Source: Gnetum montanum
Taxonomy: Eukaryota; Streptophyta; Gnetopsida; Gnetales; Gnetaceae
Reading direction: 5' to 3'
DNA length: 60,000 bases
NCBI GenBank assembly: GCA_015680685.1
Contig: MNCI01005856.1
Coordinates: forward strand, 168,693-228,692
The notes under the pieces: generated by a model
Databases searched by the model: none
What the model was told of the DNA's origin: nothing
The model's input: the letters and a program-made list of their open reading frames with translations, nothing else
Position numbers and translations under genes: made by a program
In this document: piece by piece, positions 1-11,364 of the stretch
Position numbering within the stretch: position 1 is the first letter of the stretch
Layout: each line of letters begins with the position of its first letter

Positions 1-269
1 ATTGAGCTCCTAAAATAGATAGATCTTGATATAAGTATGTTTATTTTACTGTCCTGACTTCCTTTTTCCCTTTTGTTTATTTTATTTTTGTTTTATTTTA
101 CGACTAATGTTTCACCACTTGGATAACAACCTCACAACTTAAGTGGGACCCAACCAAAGAAGTCCAAGTTGATGCAATACTTGAGTTCCCTCCCAATGTG
201 GAGTAGGTACCTCACTGTATATACGATGAGGTAAGTAAGTGCACACTACAGTCGACATGATTGTTGTGG
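1..269. other. Unassigned AT-rich stretch, probably intron of the copy A antisense gene
   Basis: No coding similarity is visible. It lies directly upstream of the recognisable exon that starts near 270 and corresponds in position to the introns upstream of the homologous exon in copy C (about 45480-45580). A T-rich block at 60-100 would suit an intron. The assignment is positional inference only. Confidence 0.3.
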
Positions 270-1125
270 GAGTGTAGACGTGTGAATGAGGAGATTTGGA
301 AGCAAGTACAAGAGCTCTAGGAATAGAAGGAAAACTAAGTAGCCATGCTAGAGGATTTACAGTCACGTTATGACTTCTTGGTCACCCATGATAAATCAAA
401 TAGTAGCTACCATATGGCTATGATTGACTATGCTAGGTATTGGTTAGCTGTTTGGGGCAAGAATGAGGCTACTCGTGAGGTCATTGAACAACACTTATAG
501 ATGGACCTATTGGCTCGGAAGAACCAAGATTGGAAGGATTATAGCACCAAAGAATATGAATGGGGAAAGACTCAAAAAAATCAAAAGTGTCATTATAAGA
601 TAAAACATCCAACCTATCACAAGAAATATAGGGATGAGTCTATGGAGTACCGATGTCGAGACATATTCCTTAACGCCATTGGTGCAAAGTAGAACTATGA
701 CATGCTTGCGAGCCATCTAGTGGTTAGTGAGTTCCTAGAGAGGGATATTTCTATTCCTTCCAGAGAGGTTACTTATGCAACCTTTTCACCAGGTCTACCC
801 ATATGGACAACCATGAAGAAAGGGAAGACCCTTGCATGCATTGATTTGGAAGAGGAGGATTGGAGATGCATGTTAGAGGAGGAGATCCTTTGACGCTTAG
901 AGGCTGGCCTCAACAGGATGCCTCCAAACATGGGTACAAGCCCATCTCAGGTCAGTTCAATTTACTTTCCTATTGTCTGGTTCATTATGATTTTTCATGT
1001 CATCTTGTTTATTGAGTAGTTTATTGTTTCATTTTTATTTTGCGCAGGCTCTAGGTGAAGGTGTGGGACCTAGTGGAGTAGTGGATAAAGATGGGGGGGG
1101 GGGGGGGGGGGGGGAGGAGACTTAG
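270..1125 (+). pseudogene. 3' part of the antisense gene of Tat-like element copy A
   Basis: Two terminal exons of the gene seen whole in copy C (42357-46621). The reading frame runs through several TAG stops (for example before MDLLARKNQD at 501) and aligns with C from 45730 on: VNEEIWKQVQ against VNEDLWKWVQ, then MDLLARKNQ against MDLLAQKCQ, then an IWTTM block near 795-810 against IWMTM. The penultimate exon ends at 950 (pattern GLNRMP...SPSQ) at a consensus donor GTCAGT; the acceptor is TGCGCAG at 1041-1047, followed by a short last exon reading ALGEGVGPSG and then a glycine run. In the intact element this gene is antisense to gag-pro. Function unknown; premature stops make it a pseudogene here. 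Homology to the other three copies is clear, function is not. Confidence 0.75.
1093..1114. repeat. G22 homopolymer
   Basis: An uninterrupted run of 22 G in the last exon of the copy A antisense gene. It could be real slippage in a glycine-coding tract or a sequencing or consensus artefact; the length should not be trusted. Confidence 0.9.
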
Positions 1126-1320
1126 CTTCCCATCATAATGCAAATTAAAAGGTTAGAGATGTAGCCCTATTGTTGGACAATTTTATGTCTTTTTAGATAT
1201 GATGTAACTTTCGACAATGTATTTGACTTATGATTTAATGAAGAACGCGACATTTATTTTCTTCTCCTTTTATTGTTTTAATTCATAATAATGAAAAGAA
1301 AGAATTAACTTCAGTGACCA

Positions 1321-1560
1321 ATGGCAGCGACTCCAGCAGTAGCAGCAGCGACCCCAGCAGCGGCAGCAGCGACTCCGACCACAGTAGCAGCGACTACGGC
1401 AGCGACTACAGCAGCAGCAGCAGCGACTCCAGCAACCGTAGCGGCGACTCCAGCAGCCGCAGCAGCGACTCCAGCAACAGCCGCGGCGACTACGGCCGCA
1501 ACCCACACGACAGCGACTACTACGACTACGGTAGCAGCAACCTCCGGGACCACGCCCCTC
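1321..1560 (+). repeat. GCN/ACN trinucleotide-rich tract coding Ala/Thr/Pro
   Basis: Degenerate triplet repeat (GCAGCAGCGACT-like) encoding a low-complexity ATP/AAA N-terminus of LINE ORF1, about 80 residues. All frames stay open here, so long predicted proteins on the other strand (Ser/Cys/Arg-rich or Val/Ala-rich) are composition shadows. Confidence 0.85.
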
Positions 1561-2424
1561 ACCACGGCGACCCCGGCGGTGGCGGTTGACACCACGACCC
1601 CAACTGCTACGGCCGCCAAGCTTCCTGGGAGGGCTGACATCGCGGCCGCGGCAACTGGGGCAGCTGCAACTCCTGGCGGGGCCATCGAGCCTCATTCCTA
1701 TTCCAACAACACCCTGCGCCTTCGCATCCGTAACCCCCCTACCGATGGCGTGCGTACCATGGAATGGAGCCTCATCGGTCGTTTCATCTCCCGGGGGAGC
1801 CGCCCCTGGCTGGACCTGATTCAACGCTGGGTCAAGGAGCAGTGGAAGCTGGAGGACGTTACCGTTCGAAGCCTCTCGGAGGACCTGATCCTCTTCGTCC
1901 TCCCCTCCTTGCAGGCTCGCGACTCCATTCTTCTCGGCGGGCCTTGGTTCTATGGGGCCTGGGGTCTCGCATTGACCCCCTGGCGCCCCGGTGCCCACAG
2001 AGAACCCGATCTGTTTACCTGCACCCCAGTCTGGATCCGGGTGGCCGATATCCAGTGGGAGTTATGGAGCCTTGAGTTCCTGCAGGAGGTGGCAGGACAT
2101 TTCGGCGAGTTCATCACTTTCGACAGGGTCACGCGGTCACTGGACCGATTGGGATTTGCCCGTTTTTGTGTCTGGCGAAACCTGTCCACGACCGACCTCG
2201 TCCGGGAGGTCATCTTGGAACTCTCAGGAGGGAAGGAATCCCTCCAAATTACCTATGAAAACATAGATGTTTGGGACCAGTCACTGCACAACACGGCCCC
2301 CCGCACGGACCAGCCGGATGGGTGCAGATGCTGTGGTAAGCTGGGCCATCATGAGGCAGACTATCGTTTTCGCAAGCCCTGCTCGACTAACCCTGCCCGC
2401 CAGCTTTTCGAGGAGGGAAACTAG
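1321..2424 (+). pseudogene. LINE ORF1: DUF4283-like nucleic-acid-binding protein with zinc knuckle
   Basis: A 367-codon frame. Residues 1 to about 120 are Ala/Thr/Pro low complexity. Residues about 140-310 match the DUF4283 pattern of plant L1-type ORF1 proteins: LIGRFISRGS, LFVLPSLQARDSIL, GGPWFYGAWGLALTPWRPG, then PVWIRV and LGFARFCVW. A knuckle follows near residues 331-345, CRCCGKLGHHEADY, a CX2CX4HX4C whose last Cys is Tyr, one transition from TGT. ORF1 proteins of this type bind the element RNA. The TAG at 2422 follows a C, so it fits decay of a TGG codon, and the frame continues past it to the N gap at 2533; the natural protein was probably longer. Likely non-functional. Confidence 0.85.
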
Positions 2425-2532
2425 GTCACCATGGGCCATAAGGGACGACTGCCTTCCCCACCCAATCACCCCCCGCGCCCCCGCACACATGCCCACGCCC
2501 CCCCAAGGCCCCCTCCACCGCCCCCCACTCGC

Positions 2533-2776
2533 NNNNNNNNNNNNNNNNNNNNNNNNNNNNNNNNNNNNNNNNNNNNNNNNNNNNNNNNNNNNNNNNNNNN
2601 NNNNNNNNNNNNNNNNNNNNNNNNNNNNNNNNNNNNNNNNNNNNNNNNNNNNNNNNNNNNNNNNNNNNNNNNNNNNNNNNNNNNNNNNNNNNNNNNNNNN
2701 NNNNNNNNNNNNNNNNNNNNNNNNNNNNNNNNNNNNNNNNNNNNNNNNNNNNNNNNNNNNNNNNNNNNNNNNNNNN
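2533..2776. other. Assembly gap (244 N)
   Basis: Run of N between LINE ORF1 and the start of ORF2, flanked by C-rich low-complexity sequence. True length unknown. Confidence 1.
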
Positions 2777-3131
2777 ATTCCCTCTCCCCCACTACCACCC
2801 ACAGGTCCCCCGTCAAGACACCCCATCGCTCCCAATCACCAGCTCCAAACCACCAACCACAACCACCCGAACTGGAACCACTGCTCCCCCCACTGGGGGA
2901 GTGGGTCAACGTTGTTCGAAGGAGTACCCAGAACAGACAGCGCAAAGCACTGCAGTCCCCAGCTAAAACTAGCTGCACCCCAGTGGTCCATGAGGGGGAG
3001 GGGCGCCCAGGTCGCCCGACCGAGTCTCGATCCAGAAGTCGACAAGACCAGCGACACATCGACTTGGGTCAACAGCAGACCTTACGGGAGGTCTACCAGC
3101 GCCACACCTCTGGTTGCGCATGTAGATTTTC

Positions 3132-6100
3132 AGTTGGAATTTCCGGGGGCAGGGTGCCCCCTATAAATGCAATACCCTGCACCATATTATCAGAGAGGAG
3201 AATTGTGACGTGGTTTGCCTCCAGGAAACCAAGTTTCAGGCTGCGAAATCTGGTCACCTCTAGTGGACGGACTGGACCACATACTTGCACCCCTGCCAGG
3301 GCCGGGCCGGCAGCTTGGCCATTCTGGCACGCCCTGCCACCACTCTGGTGGATGCCTCCCCATGGACCATCACGATCCACATCCCCGCCCATGGTTTTTG
3401 GCTGACCAACTTCTATGGGGCGCAGGCTTGGGAGCTACTGCTCCAGGAGTTGAATCGGGTGGCCTCATTGGTGCCGGTCCATGGCTCATGGGTGGTTGTC
3501 GGTGACTTTAACCAGCGTTTGTAACCCTAGGAGAAATCTAGGGGGGCCGCCCCCCTGGGCGCGCCTAATTTCATGGAGTTCCTTTAGAGAACGTCTCTTG
3601 TTGATTTGCCCATTGCGAACTGCCGTTTCACCTGGAGTAACTGGTGGAAAGGGGTGCACCGGGTTCTCACCCGCATTGATCGAGTCTGCATTAGCTCTGC
3701 TCTCCTCCTTGGCACCGCCATCACCGTGGCCCGGCAGGAGAGGGCTGCTTCTGACCACTACTCGTTGGTGGTGTCCATTGGCCCACTTCCACCCCGGGCC
3801 TCGCGCCCTTTTCGGTTCGAGCCCTCATGGCTTTCCAAGTTGTGGCTTCACCCACTGGTGGAGGACATCTGGGCAGACTACCAACTAGGTCGGATGGACC
3901 CTCGAACCTTCCTCAAAGAAGCTCTCCTTCGGCTCAAGTGGGCCATCCGGGCCCTCCCGGTGGGGGAGAAGTTTTCGTTTCGGGCTGGCCACAAGTTGGT
4001 TTGGGCGCAGCTCGGACGCATCCAGGCGCAAAAAGAAAATGGGGAGGACCTGCACACGGAGGAGATGCACCTCCTTCGTCAACTCCAGAGTCTTGACCAC
4101 GAGGAGGAGATCTATTGGTGGCAGCGATCCCGAATTAGATGGCTCTGCGAGGGGGACCAGCATATGAAATTCTTCTTCGCCATGGCGAAGACCCGTGGCG
4201 AAACCCACATCCGTACCCAGGCTGGGGTGGTGGTTGATGACCCGTAGGGGATCGCTAATGAGCTCTCAGGCTACTGGGGGCGTATTTGGACTAAGAGCCC
4301 CACCCAGCCCATCTCCGTCCCTGTGGCAAAGGTGCTCACTGCTGCGGATAATCAACGCCTTCTGGCCCCCTTCTCTGAGACCGAGTTGACCAACACCATC
4401 AACAACATGCCGGGCGGTAAAGCACCTAGTCCAGACGGCTAGTCTCTGGAGTTCTTCAAAGCTTTCTTGGATATTGTGGGCCCCAATCTTTTGGATGCTT
4501 TCAACGTCATGCTGGCCAGACGGCAAGTACGGCGTGAACTCATCTGCTCGTGCATCATCTGCATCCCCAAACAGTTGAATGCACTCCACCCAGAGCACTT
4601 TCGTCCCATTGGTTTGTGCAATGTCCTCATCTGCATCTTCTCCAAACTCCTGGTCAACCGTCTAGGCCCCCTCTTGCCTAGGTTGGTTGGACGCAATCAG
4701 GCGGGCTTCGTCCATGGTAGGACCCTCCAGGATCAGGTCCTTATGCAAGAGGTCCTTCACTACCTCCGCACTATGGAGTTTCCTGGTCTTTGTCTCAAGC
4801 TAGACATCGCGAAGGCCTACGACACGCTTAGCTGGGACGCCCTGCATGACATCATGCATAGGAAAGGCTTGGACCCTGGATTTATCCAATTATGTTTGCA
4901 TATCCAGTCCTCCGCCGGATTCTCTTTTGACGTGGGGGGCGGCTATGGGGCTTTTCCTCCCCTAGTCGAGGTCTGAGGCAAGGCGACCCCCTGTCCCCCT
5001 TGCTTTTCATCATTGCCATGGACCTCATGCAATCCTACTGCAGCACCTTGGGGGTGGAGGGCCTGGACATTGCGGGGGTGGCTTGCCGGGTTGAACACTA
5101 CGTTGACGATACCATGCTTCTCAGCCGGGCAGCAGTCCCGTAGGCCCGGTGTATCAACCTGGCTCTGACTAGATTGGCCACCGAGTTAGGTTTAGAAATC
5201 AACCGCACCAAGTCAGCGGCGCACTTCATCAACGTGGACCCGCAGGTGCAGAATTGCGTTACACAAATTCTGAACGTGCAACCCGGGAAGAACACCGATA
5301 CCTACCTAGGTATCCCGCTGTTCCAGTGGGGGCGGAACAATACTTTGACCCCTCCTGGCCAAGCTCGAGCACCGCATCAATCACTGGGCAAACCGTTCTC
5401 TGACGCGCAAGGGTCGCCTTCTCGTAGCCACTGGGATCCTTACTGCCACCACGTGCTTTGTGGCGGCGGTCGTCGAGCCCCCCGCAGCCATCATCCACCA
5501 GATCAACGCCAGGATCCGTTGTTTCCTGTGGTGGGGGGGGGGGCAAAGGGGGGAGAAAACTCCATCTTGTCAATTGGCATCGCGTGGCCCGTCCTCGTAC
5601 GGTGGGGGGGTTGGGGATCACCACTTTCGAGGATAAGTGTGTGATGGGACAGCAACGGCTGGTCAACCGGCTCACTCGTGCTCGGGGGGAGTGTAGTCAG
5701 TGGGCCCGTATCATTCACCGGAAGTACACGCTCTGGCTATCTGGATCACATGGCTCGAGGCCTTGGCTGTCAATCTATCAGCACGTGCGGTGGATGTTGA
5801 GTATGAACTAGATCCACCTCGAGCCACGCGACATCTTGACCCATAAATTTTCCCCTGAGGACGGTTGGCTGGCGGTTTGGTGTGGGCGGCTCCCCGAGAA
5901 AGTCAAAATCTTTTTCTGGATGCTCAGATCTACTGCGCTGCCCGTGCGTGTGTTTCTGCAGCAGCGCAACATCCTGCAGGACCCCACGTGTCCGCTCTAT
6001 GGCCATGGCCCCGAGACCCTCAACCACTTCATCTATGACTGCCCCTACATGCTCGCCACTTGGCGCTCATGCAGAAGGCCCCCCACCCTGCGGCATTTTG

Positions 6101-6156
6101 ATGGTGACTCCTGGTCGGCGCTGTTGTTGTGGCATGCCTAGAAGGCACGGAATCGC
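3132..6156 (+). pseudogene. LINE ORF2: APE endonuclease, reverse transcriptase, zf-RVT (broken)
   Basis: One frame holds from about 3132 to 4976. Endonuclease: SWNFRGQG start, catalytic-Glu block VCLQETKF near 3210-3235, GDFN near 3500, SDH near 3755. RT follows: PGGKAPSPDG, HFRPIGLCNV, NQAGFVHGR, LKLDIAKAYDTLSWD. A frameshift near 4970 leads to GLRQGDPLSP and the active site EHYVDD near 5095-5112 (family FADD/YADD; Val is one C-to-T change away). Further shifts lie near 5340 and at a G run near 5530. The connection segment (NHWANRSLTRKGRLL) and a Cys/His zf-RVT domain (WCGRLPEKVKIFFWML..., 5836-6100) follow. In-frame stops include TAG at 3528, 4245, 4440, 5141 and 6139; most sit where CAG or TGG is expected. 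Target-primed reverse transcription is the family role; this copy cannot encode it. Confidence 0.9.
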
Positions 6157-6951
6157 ATGGTCTTTGCACAGGTGGCTACCCCCCAGCAACTTATCCAGCG
6201 GACCTGCAGAGCGTGGCATGAGATTGCGGACGCTATGGGGAAGACGCCGACGTACGAGCCTGACTGCGCCACCTACCAGGCCGACGAGGAGCTGTGGCGG
6301 ATGGTCTATCAGTGCGGTTGGGCCGCCCTGCTGCAGAGGCTGGTCAGGGACCCTAACCTTCCTGACAACTCTTTCTTTACTAACTGGCACAGAGATCAGA
6401 CCTACTTCCAGGGTTGAGAAATTTTCCTGACGGAGGCCGCCCTAGCCAACTACCTAGGGTTCTCGGCCGTTGGGGAGGTCATCCTACCAACCTCCCGCGG
6501 CGTCCATAACTCTGCGACCTTTTTCGAGGGGTCTTCTCCGAGAATGCAGAGTCGTCAGGTTCCTCAGACCTCCCTCCTACGACTCTGGGCCCACGCAGCC
6601 GCCTTGGTGGAACGCTTTTTTGTCCAGTCAGGAAATGTCTTCAAACTCCAAGGGCTGCATTTTACTTTCCTGAGGTGCTTGAAGGATGGCACCCCGGTTA
6701 ACATGCCACGTTTCTTCCTCGAGACCCTCCGCCTTCAGCGGCACGGTCACCACTTGGGGCTTATTTTAGCTCTGTGGCGGGGGGCGGGGGGGCAGGGGGA
6801 GCCGGGCCCGTCCTCTACCCCTGCTGGGGGTCGTCTTGCTGATACCCCCTGCTTCCCCCACTTCCTCCACCATGCCCACTCAATGGCGGCAGGACGCTTT
6901 CAACCTTACCTGGGGATGCTGCTCCTGCCGCAATACTGCCCCCTTGCCTAA
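6157..6951 (+). pseudogene. In-frame C-terminal extension downstream of LINE zf-RVT
   Basis: The frame of the zf-RVT domain continues with only one TAG (6139) and one TGA (6415) to a TAA at 6949. After the usual LINE tail (KARNRMVF) comes about 230 residues not typical of L1 ORF2: DEELWRMVYQCGWAALLQRL, then EIFLTEAALANYLGF near 6418-6462, then LWAHAAALVERFF and FKLQGLHFTFLRCLKDG. The LTE-ALA-YLGF pattern resembles proteins annotated as plant transposon proteins (PF20167 type), but this is by eye. GC content is that of the LINE, so it belongs to the same unit. It could be a captured domain fused to ORF2, or an older element that the LINE read through. Confidence 0.5.
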
Positions 6952-6980
6952 CCCCCCTAGCGTCCCCCCCGAATTGGGAG

Positions 6981-7268
6981 GTGCAGCTTCAACAGGCGGT
7001 CGCTGCGGCTCGGGAGACCGAGCGACAGACTTCGGAGATTCGGTGGACCGAGACCCTGGTCCAATGGCGTGCCGACCACGAAGCCCAGCTTCAGGAACAA
7101 GCACAACAGCTGAACAGGCAGCATATGCTCACGATGGAGACCCTGCGGGCCCAGCTCACGGATGAGCTCCAGGCCCGAATCAGAGAGGAGTTGCGTCAGG
7201 AGGAGGTGGCCCATCAGGCTCAGGAGGCGGCGGCCCGGGAGGAACAGGAACACCTACAGAAGAAATAA
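6981..7268 (+). pseudogene. Glu/Gln/Arg-rich coiled-coil tail at the LINE 3' end
   Basis: A 95-codon frame with heptad-like spacing (QAQQLNRQHMLTMETLRAQL, then EELRQEEVAHQAQEA), clearly coiled-coil in composition. It ends in TAA inside AATAAA at 7264-7269. It lies in a different frame from the extension that ends at 6951 and has the same GC-rich composition, so it was probably its C-terminus before a frameshift around 6900. No enzyme motif is visible. The ATG at 6981 is nominal. Confidence 0.5.
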
Positions 7269-7369
7269 AGTTAAAAAAATTGTAACTAATGTAATAAGTA
7301 AACATAATGCAAACTACAACTATATAGGCAAAGGGGCTAGGGACAAGTTAAGCAGGCAACAAATTAGGG

Positions 7370-10300
7370 ACATGCTCTTGTCATGCAGATGTTTCCTAGG
7401 AGGTCACTCATCTTGCTTGGTTGCTTAACATTGGTTGAACAACATTGACTTTTGTTGCAAATAGGTGTGTCCTTAGAGATCTCCACCTTTTACCCTTGTT
7501 TAGTATCTACGTTGTTGATGGTCAGAGGGGTTGCATTATCACCAAAGATCACCACTTCCCTACCTTCATAAGGCAAGTGGATTTCTTGGTGGATTGGTGA
7601 AGAAACAACTCATAGCTTGGCTAACTAGGACATCCCTAAAATTAGGTTGAATCTAGGAATCTCTTCAATCACAATGAATTTTGCATTAGTGGGGAATTTC
7701 TTCCCTACTATGAAATCAATCATGACTATTCCCTTGACAACCACACATGCTTCTTTAAAGGATTTTAAATAGGGCATTGTTGTCATCCTGATTTGATCCA
7801 CTAGGCCGAGCTTGTTGACAACAGGTAATGGGATAACATTGGTTGTTGCCCCATCATCTACCTACATCCTTTGAATCTTATACTAACCCACATGAATTGT
7901 TATGAACATGGGTGCAATGGTTAATTGGTCCTTTTTAGGATCAGCTTTGATCACTTCATCCCAAAAGGTCATGGGTGTTGACCTTGGCTCTTTGGTTGCT
8001 GGTGGGAGCATTATGGCATGAATATGCTTCTCTTCTACTGACATGTCTTCCTTAATAGGAATGGATGCCAACATGCGAACCAAGGCCTTGTGATGAGCAG
8101 GGGAGGTCATAATTAAGTCATACAAGCTCAAAGTTGTATTCTTCTATTTCAAAGCCTGTTTGACCTATGTCAATGCATCTAGAACATATTTTCCACCCTC
8201 AACTTGTTTGGTGGTTTTTATCTCCTCCATGCATCCTAAGAGATGGATTTCTTGGGGAGGAGACTTGGTTTTTGGTTGGACAATGGGCCTTCAAGCCTCA
8301 GTGCTTACTTGTTGAGTGTGCATGTCTATGTTGGTGGCCTGAGACGATGAAGTCATGGGAATAGTTGATAAGGGAGTAGGCTTAGGAGGACCTAACACTG
8401 CATGTTCCCTAACCATCTTGACAGCTAGATGCTCATCACGTCTCTTTGGGTGGACGAGTCATGATGCAGTGCCCAACACTAAACCTCAGGTAGATGGGGG
8501 ATCTACACATTTTGGAATCCTTATGATAAAAGGTACCTGGGTTGTTGTTTCCACAATGTGTGGTGGGGCCCTAACGACAAACGGTGTCATGGGTGCCCAA
8601 GGTGGTGCCTTGATGACAAAGGGAGTCCATGGCCTAGTGGACATTGAGGCCCTAGTATCACTAGATGGTACACAAACCAAAATTTTTTAATGTGCTAACT
8701 TTGCATCATCATGAACACTAATAGCATTAATAATATAACTAGTACCACTAGTGTTTAATGGGTCCTTATAGACTTTCATCAAGGACCAGCTTGCCTTGAT
8801 CGATCATGCATTGAATATCATCCTTCAATGCTAGGGAATAATCCATCCTGTGACCATGAAATTGATGGTAGTTGTAGAACTAGTCTAGTCTAAAATTCTT
8901 GGGCACTAGAGGCTCATTAGACATAGTTGTAGAAGGTTTGCAGAGGACCTCGCAGCACCTCTTGTGGCACTTTCGTGCATCCTCTAACATTTTCTTGTGT
9001 TGAATGCACCTAGCATTAAGCAATTGATCCAATAGCACTGATAATTCGATTAACAAAGGGGTATATTTTGAGCAATCCTTGCACTCAAAGTTTGGCCTTG
9101 GGGAAGCTTGCCCCACTACTGCTGATGATGTAGGTTGGTTGGATCTCATGTTGCCAGAACCCAATGCTTTGTTGTTATTGGTCGATGCTTTAGGTGCCTT
9201 GGACACTTGCTTGTTGTTGTTAGGTTTGGCTTTGTTGGCCATAGCTACCATAGTGGTTGTTGTGGTTTCCCCATTTCCTTATCTCTCTTAGCATGTGCAT
9301 TTTTGTAGGCTATGTAAGTTGGATCCCTACTGGCTTCGACCATGTCTTGTATGCTCTTTGTCTAAGCAAAAGCTTGGCTAAGGGAGCACAGAGATAAATA
9401 GTACAACCTTGATTTGATGAAATCATTCATTTCATCCTTGAAAATAGTTAGTAGGTGGGTTTCAAGAAAGGCTCACGAATCTTGTTTAGGGAGGCGCTCC
9501 AACATTGTATGAATTTTTGCATTGGTTCCAGTGCTTGTTGCTTAACATTCATGAGTTGGTCTAACATGGCTTCCTACTTCAAGTTGTACTTGAAGCAGGT
9601 TACAAATTGACTTAGCAACTCCTCCAGAGTTGATATGGATGCTCAAGGAAGCACAAAATACCAATCTAGAGCTTTGCTAGTTAGAGACATGGCAAAGACA
9701 CGAATTATCACATGTGGTCACACTTTTGAAAACAAAAAGTTACTAGGTGAGCATTGGGGTCACCCTCATTGTTGTACTTTATGAACTAGGGAAGTTGGAC
9801 GCTAGGAGGTAGCATTAGTGGAGGAACCATCGAACTGATGGGGTTATCTTGGTAAAAGTCGATTACATGGATTGTCTCTAATTTGATCACTTTAAGCTAC
9901 CTGACCTCCTCTGTGAGCATATGGATAAGTTAGAATGCTTGGTCTAGACTCGAAGATGTTTTTGAGGGTTGTATCAGCTGTGCTTGGTGGTGTCATTGAA
10001 GCAATCCATAACAGAGTTGTGGGCTATGCCACCACATGTGATGCTTGGTACATTGGCGGCTATGTGTAGTGTGCTACATGGGATAGTTGGACAGTGGGGG
10101 TAGATGTTGGGGCACACCACGTAATCAAGGTTGAGGCTATTGTTGGTGGTGGGATTGAAATGGCAGGGATGATGGAAATGTGACTTTTCTAGGGCTGTGA
10201 TATGGGCATGGTATGCACATACGACAACATTGGTGTCATAGATGCTGGCTGCGAAGGTTGAATGATTTGGAAGGAAATGAAAAAGGGAAAAGATGAGGGT

Positions 10301-10896
10301 CCTATGTTCTGTTGTGTAGATAGGACTTGATGGCTAGCTATTTCTGATGAAGACTTAGGCTGCAAAAGCATCATAACTACCTCAAAGAAGGAAAAGGATT
10401 GTAACTAGTGCAGTAAGAACATAGAGGTAGACTATGGGATTGATACATAAAATGGGACACCACCATCATAACGGGATTCAAACTCCTCCTACTCATCATG
10501 CAGGGGTTCATCATAGTTTGATGCAACGTCCTGCTCTCTTGGCCTTCTTAGCCTAACAAGTTGGTCAAAAATCCACTTGAAGTTTTCGGTAAGTGGTATC
10601 ATCATGTCTAGGATGGGAAGGAACTCCCTCCTATTTCAATGGATAATTTTGAAACTACACTTTTCCTCCATTTCTTGGTGGTCCAATGGTAGGCCTGCAC
10701 AAAGCTTGGCATCCAAGAAGTTATATCATTCATCATCAAGCATCCTATGTTCAGGAAATTGATGTCATAGTCTAAGAGATTGTCATTGTAATTGCATGCG
10801 ACTAGGTGGTTGCTCAACATCTTTCACATGTTGGATTGGGTGAGCCACTTCCAAGCTCAATGCAGTAGTGGAGGTGTTAGTTGGGTTCATTTTCAT
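7370..10896 (-). pseudogene. Gag-protease of Tat-like element copy A (decayed)
   Basis: Homologous over its whole length to copies B, C and D. From the ATG near 10896 (MKMNPTNTST) it runs through a variable Pro-rich part, the gag core (ISTLEELLSQFVTCFKYNLK near 9560-9620, FIQCWSASLNKIREPFLETH, DFIKSRLYYLSLCSLSQAFA near 9370-9440), a degraded finger zone (8860-9000), the PFVIKAPP-type linker (8480-8680) and the protease. The protease keeps VDDGATTNVIP near 7830-7860 (DDG where most families have DTG or DSG) and FNLILG near 7650. MSLYDLIMTS (8131) opens the conserved gag-pro junction. Stops are frequent, mostly TAG, and several frameshifts break the middle. The lower end abuts the LINE, beyond which lies the convergent antisense gene. 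Confidence 0.85.
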
Positions 10897-11342
10897 TGCA
10901 TACGAATGAATGTGAGAAAAGAAGATGTTTGTAAAAACACTAACTACAAGAAACTTTAAAATAAAATAGTTAAGTATGAAAACTATAAAAACATAGGCCA
11001 AAAATGGCTAAGTTTGAAAATGCTAAAAAAATGATTATCTCTAATGTTACACTTGTCATGCTCTAAGGGACTATTATGCTCAAAGGGTTTTCATGCTCTA
11101 CATAACACTTAGAGCTTGACACAATGGATAGTTTGGGCTTTCCATCCTGTAGGGTTCTAGGGAAACTATCAACTGGGACCAATCTATACTAATCGGAATG
11201 TAGACAACTCTTGCCCTGGCCTGTGATCTAGCTACTGCTGTGGTAGGTCCATAGTGGTGTTGCATCTATGCTAGCTTGCTGCTAGTGATGGGGATGTAGA
11301 AAGCACGTGGGACTACCCTTTGCACATAGAAGGAATGGAAGG
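10897..11342 (-). other. Untranslated leader of copy A, between PBS and gag
   Basis: About 450 bp with no coding similarity. It corresponds to the leader of copy C (50886-51538) but shows no obvious tandem repeat. Confidence 0.6.
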
Positions 11343-11359
11343 CCCTTCTTCTAGTGCCA
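11343..11359 (-). promoter_or_regulatory. Primer binding site, copy A
   Basis: Minus strand reads TGGCACTAGAAGAAGGG, five bases inside the end of the 5' LTR. Equivalent sites are found in copies B, C and D. It starts with TGG, as a site complementary to a tRNA CCA end should. I could not name the tRNA. Confidence 0.75.
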
Positions 11360-11364
11360 AAAAC

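Larger units (their letters stand above)
1305..7290 (+). mobile_element. L1-like LINE (non-LTR retrotransposon), GC-rich, inserted in copy A
   Basis: About 6 kb with ORF1 (DUF4283-like plus zinc knuckle), an APE-type endonuclease, RT and a zf-RVT domain, in the plant L1 order. Base composition jumps from AT-rich to strongly GC-rich near 1310 and falls back at 7262, so the whole block moved as one. The 3' end is an AATAAA overlapping the last stop (7264-7269), then an A-rich tail. It separates the antisense gene of copy A from the copy A protease; in copies C and D these lie only about 430-450 bp apart, so the LINE is younger than A. A target-site duplication could not be picked out by eye. 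The element is broken by in-frame stops, at least three frameshifts and an N gap, so it is inactive. Confidence 0.9.

Noticed and set aside
1314-1589. Ser/Asp-rich plus-strand frame
   Set aside because: Alternate frame of the same triplet repeat; no domain follows in that frame.
1270-1998. Long minus-strand frames over the LINE ORF1 start (Arg/Ser/Cys-rich and Val/Ala-rich)
   Set aside because: They are reverse readings of the GCN/ACN triplet tract; the plus-strand frame has the DUF4283-like domain and zinc knuckle.
2267-3166. Several frames spanning the N gap
   Set aside because: They owe their length to 244 N read as X and to C-rich low complexity.
1230-7320. Target-site duplication for the LINE
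   Set aside because: AATTAACT (1303-1310) and GTAACTAATG (7283-7292) look alike but do not form an exact repeat of useful length.
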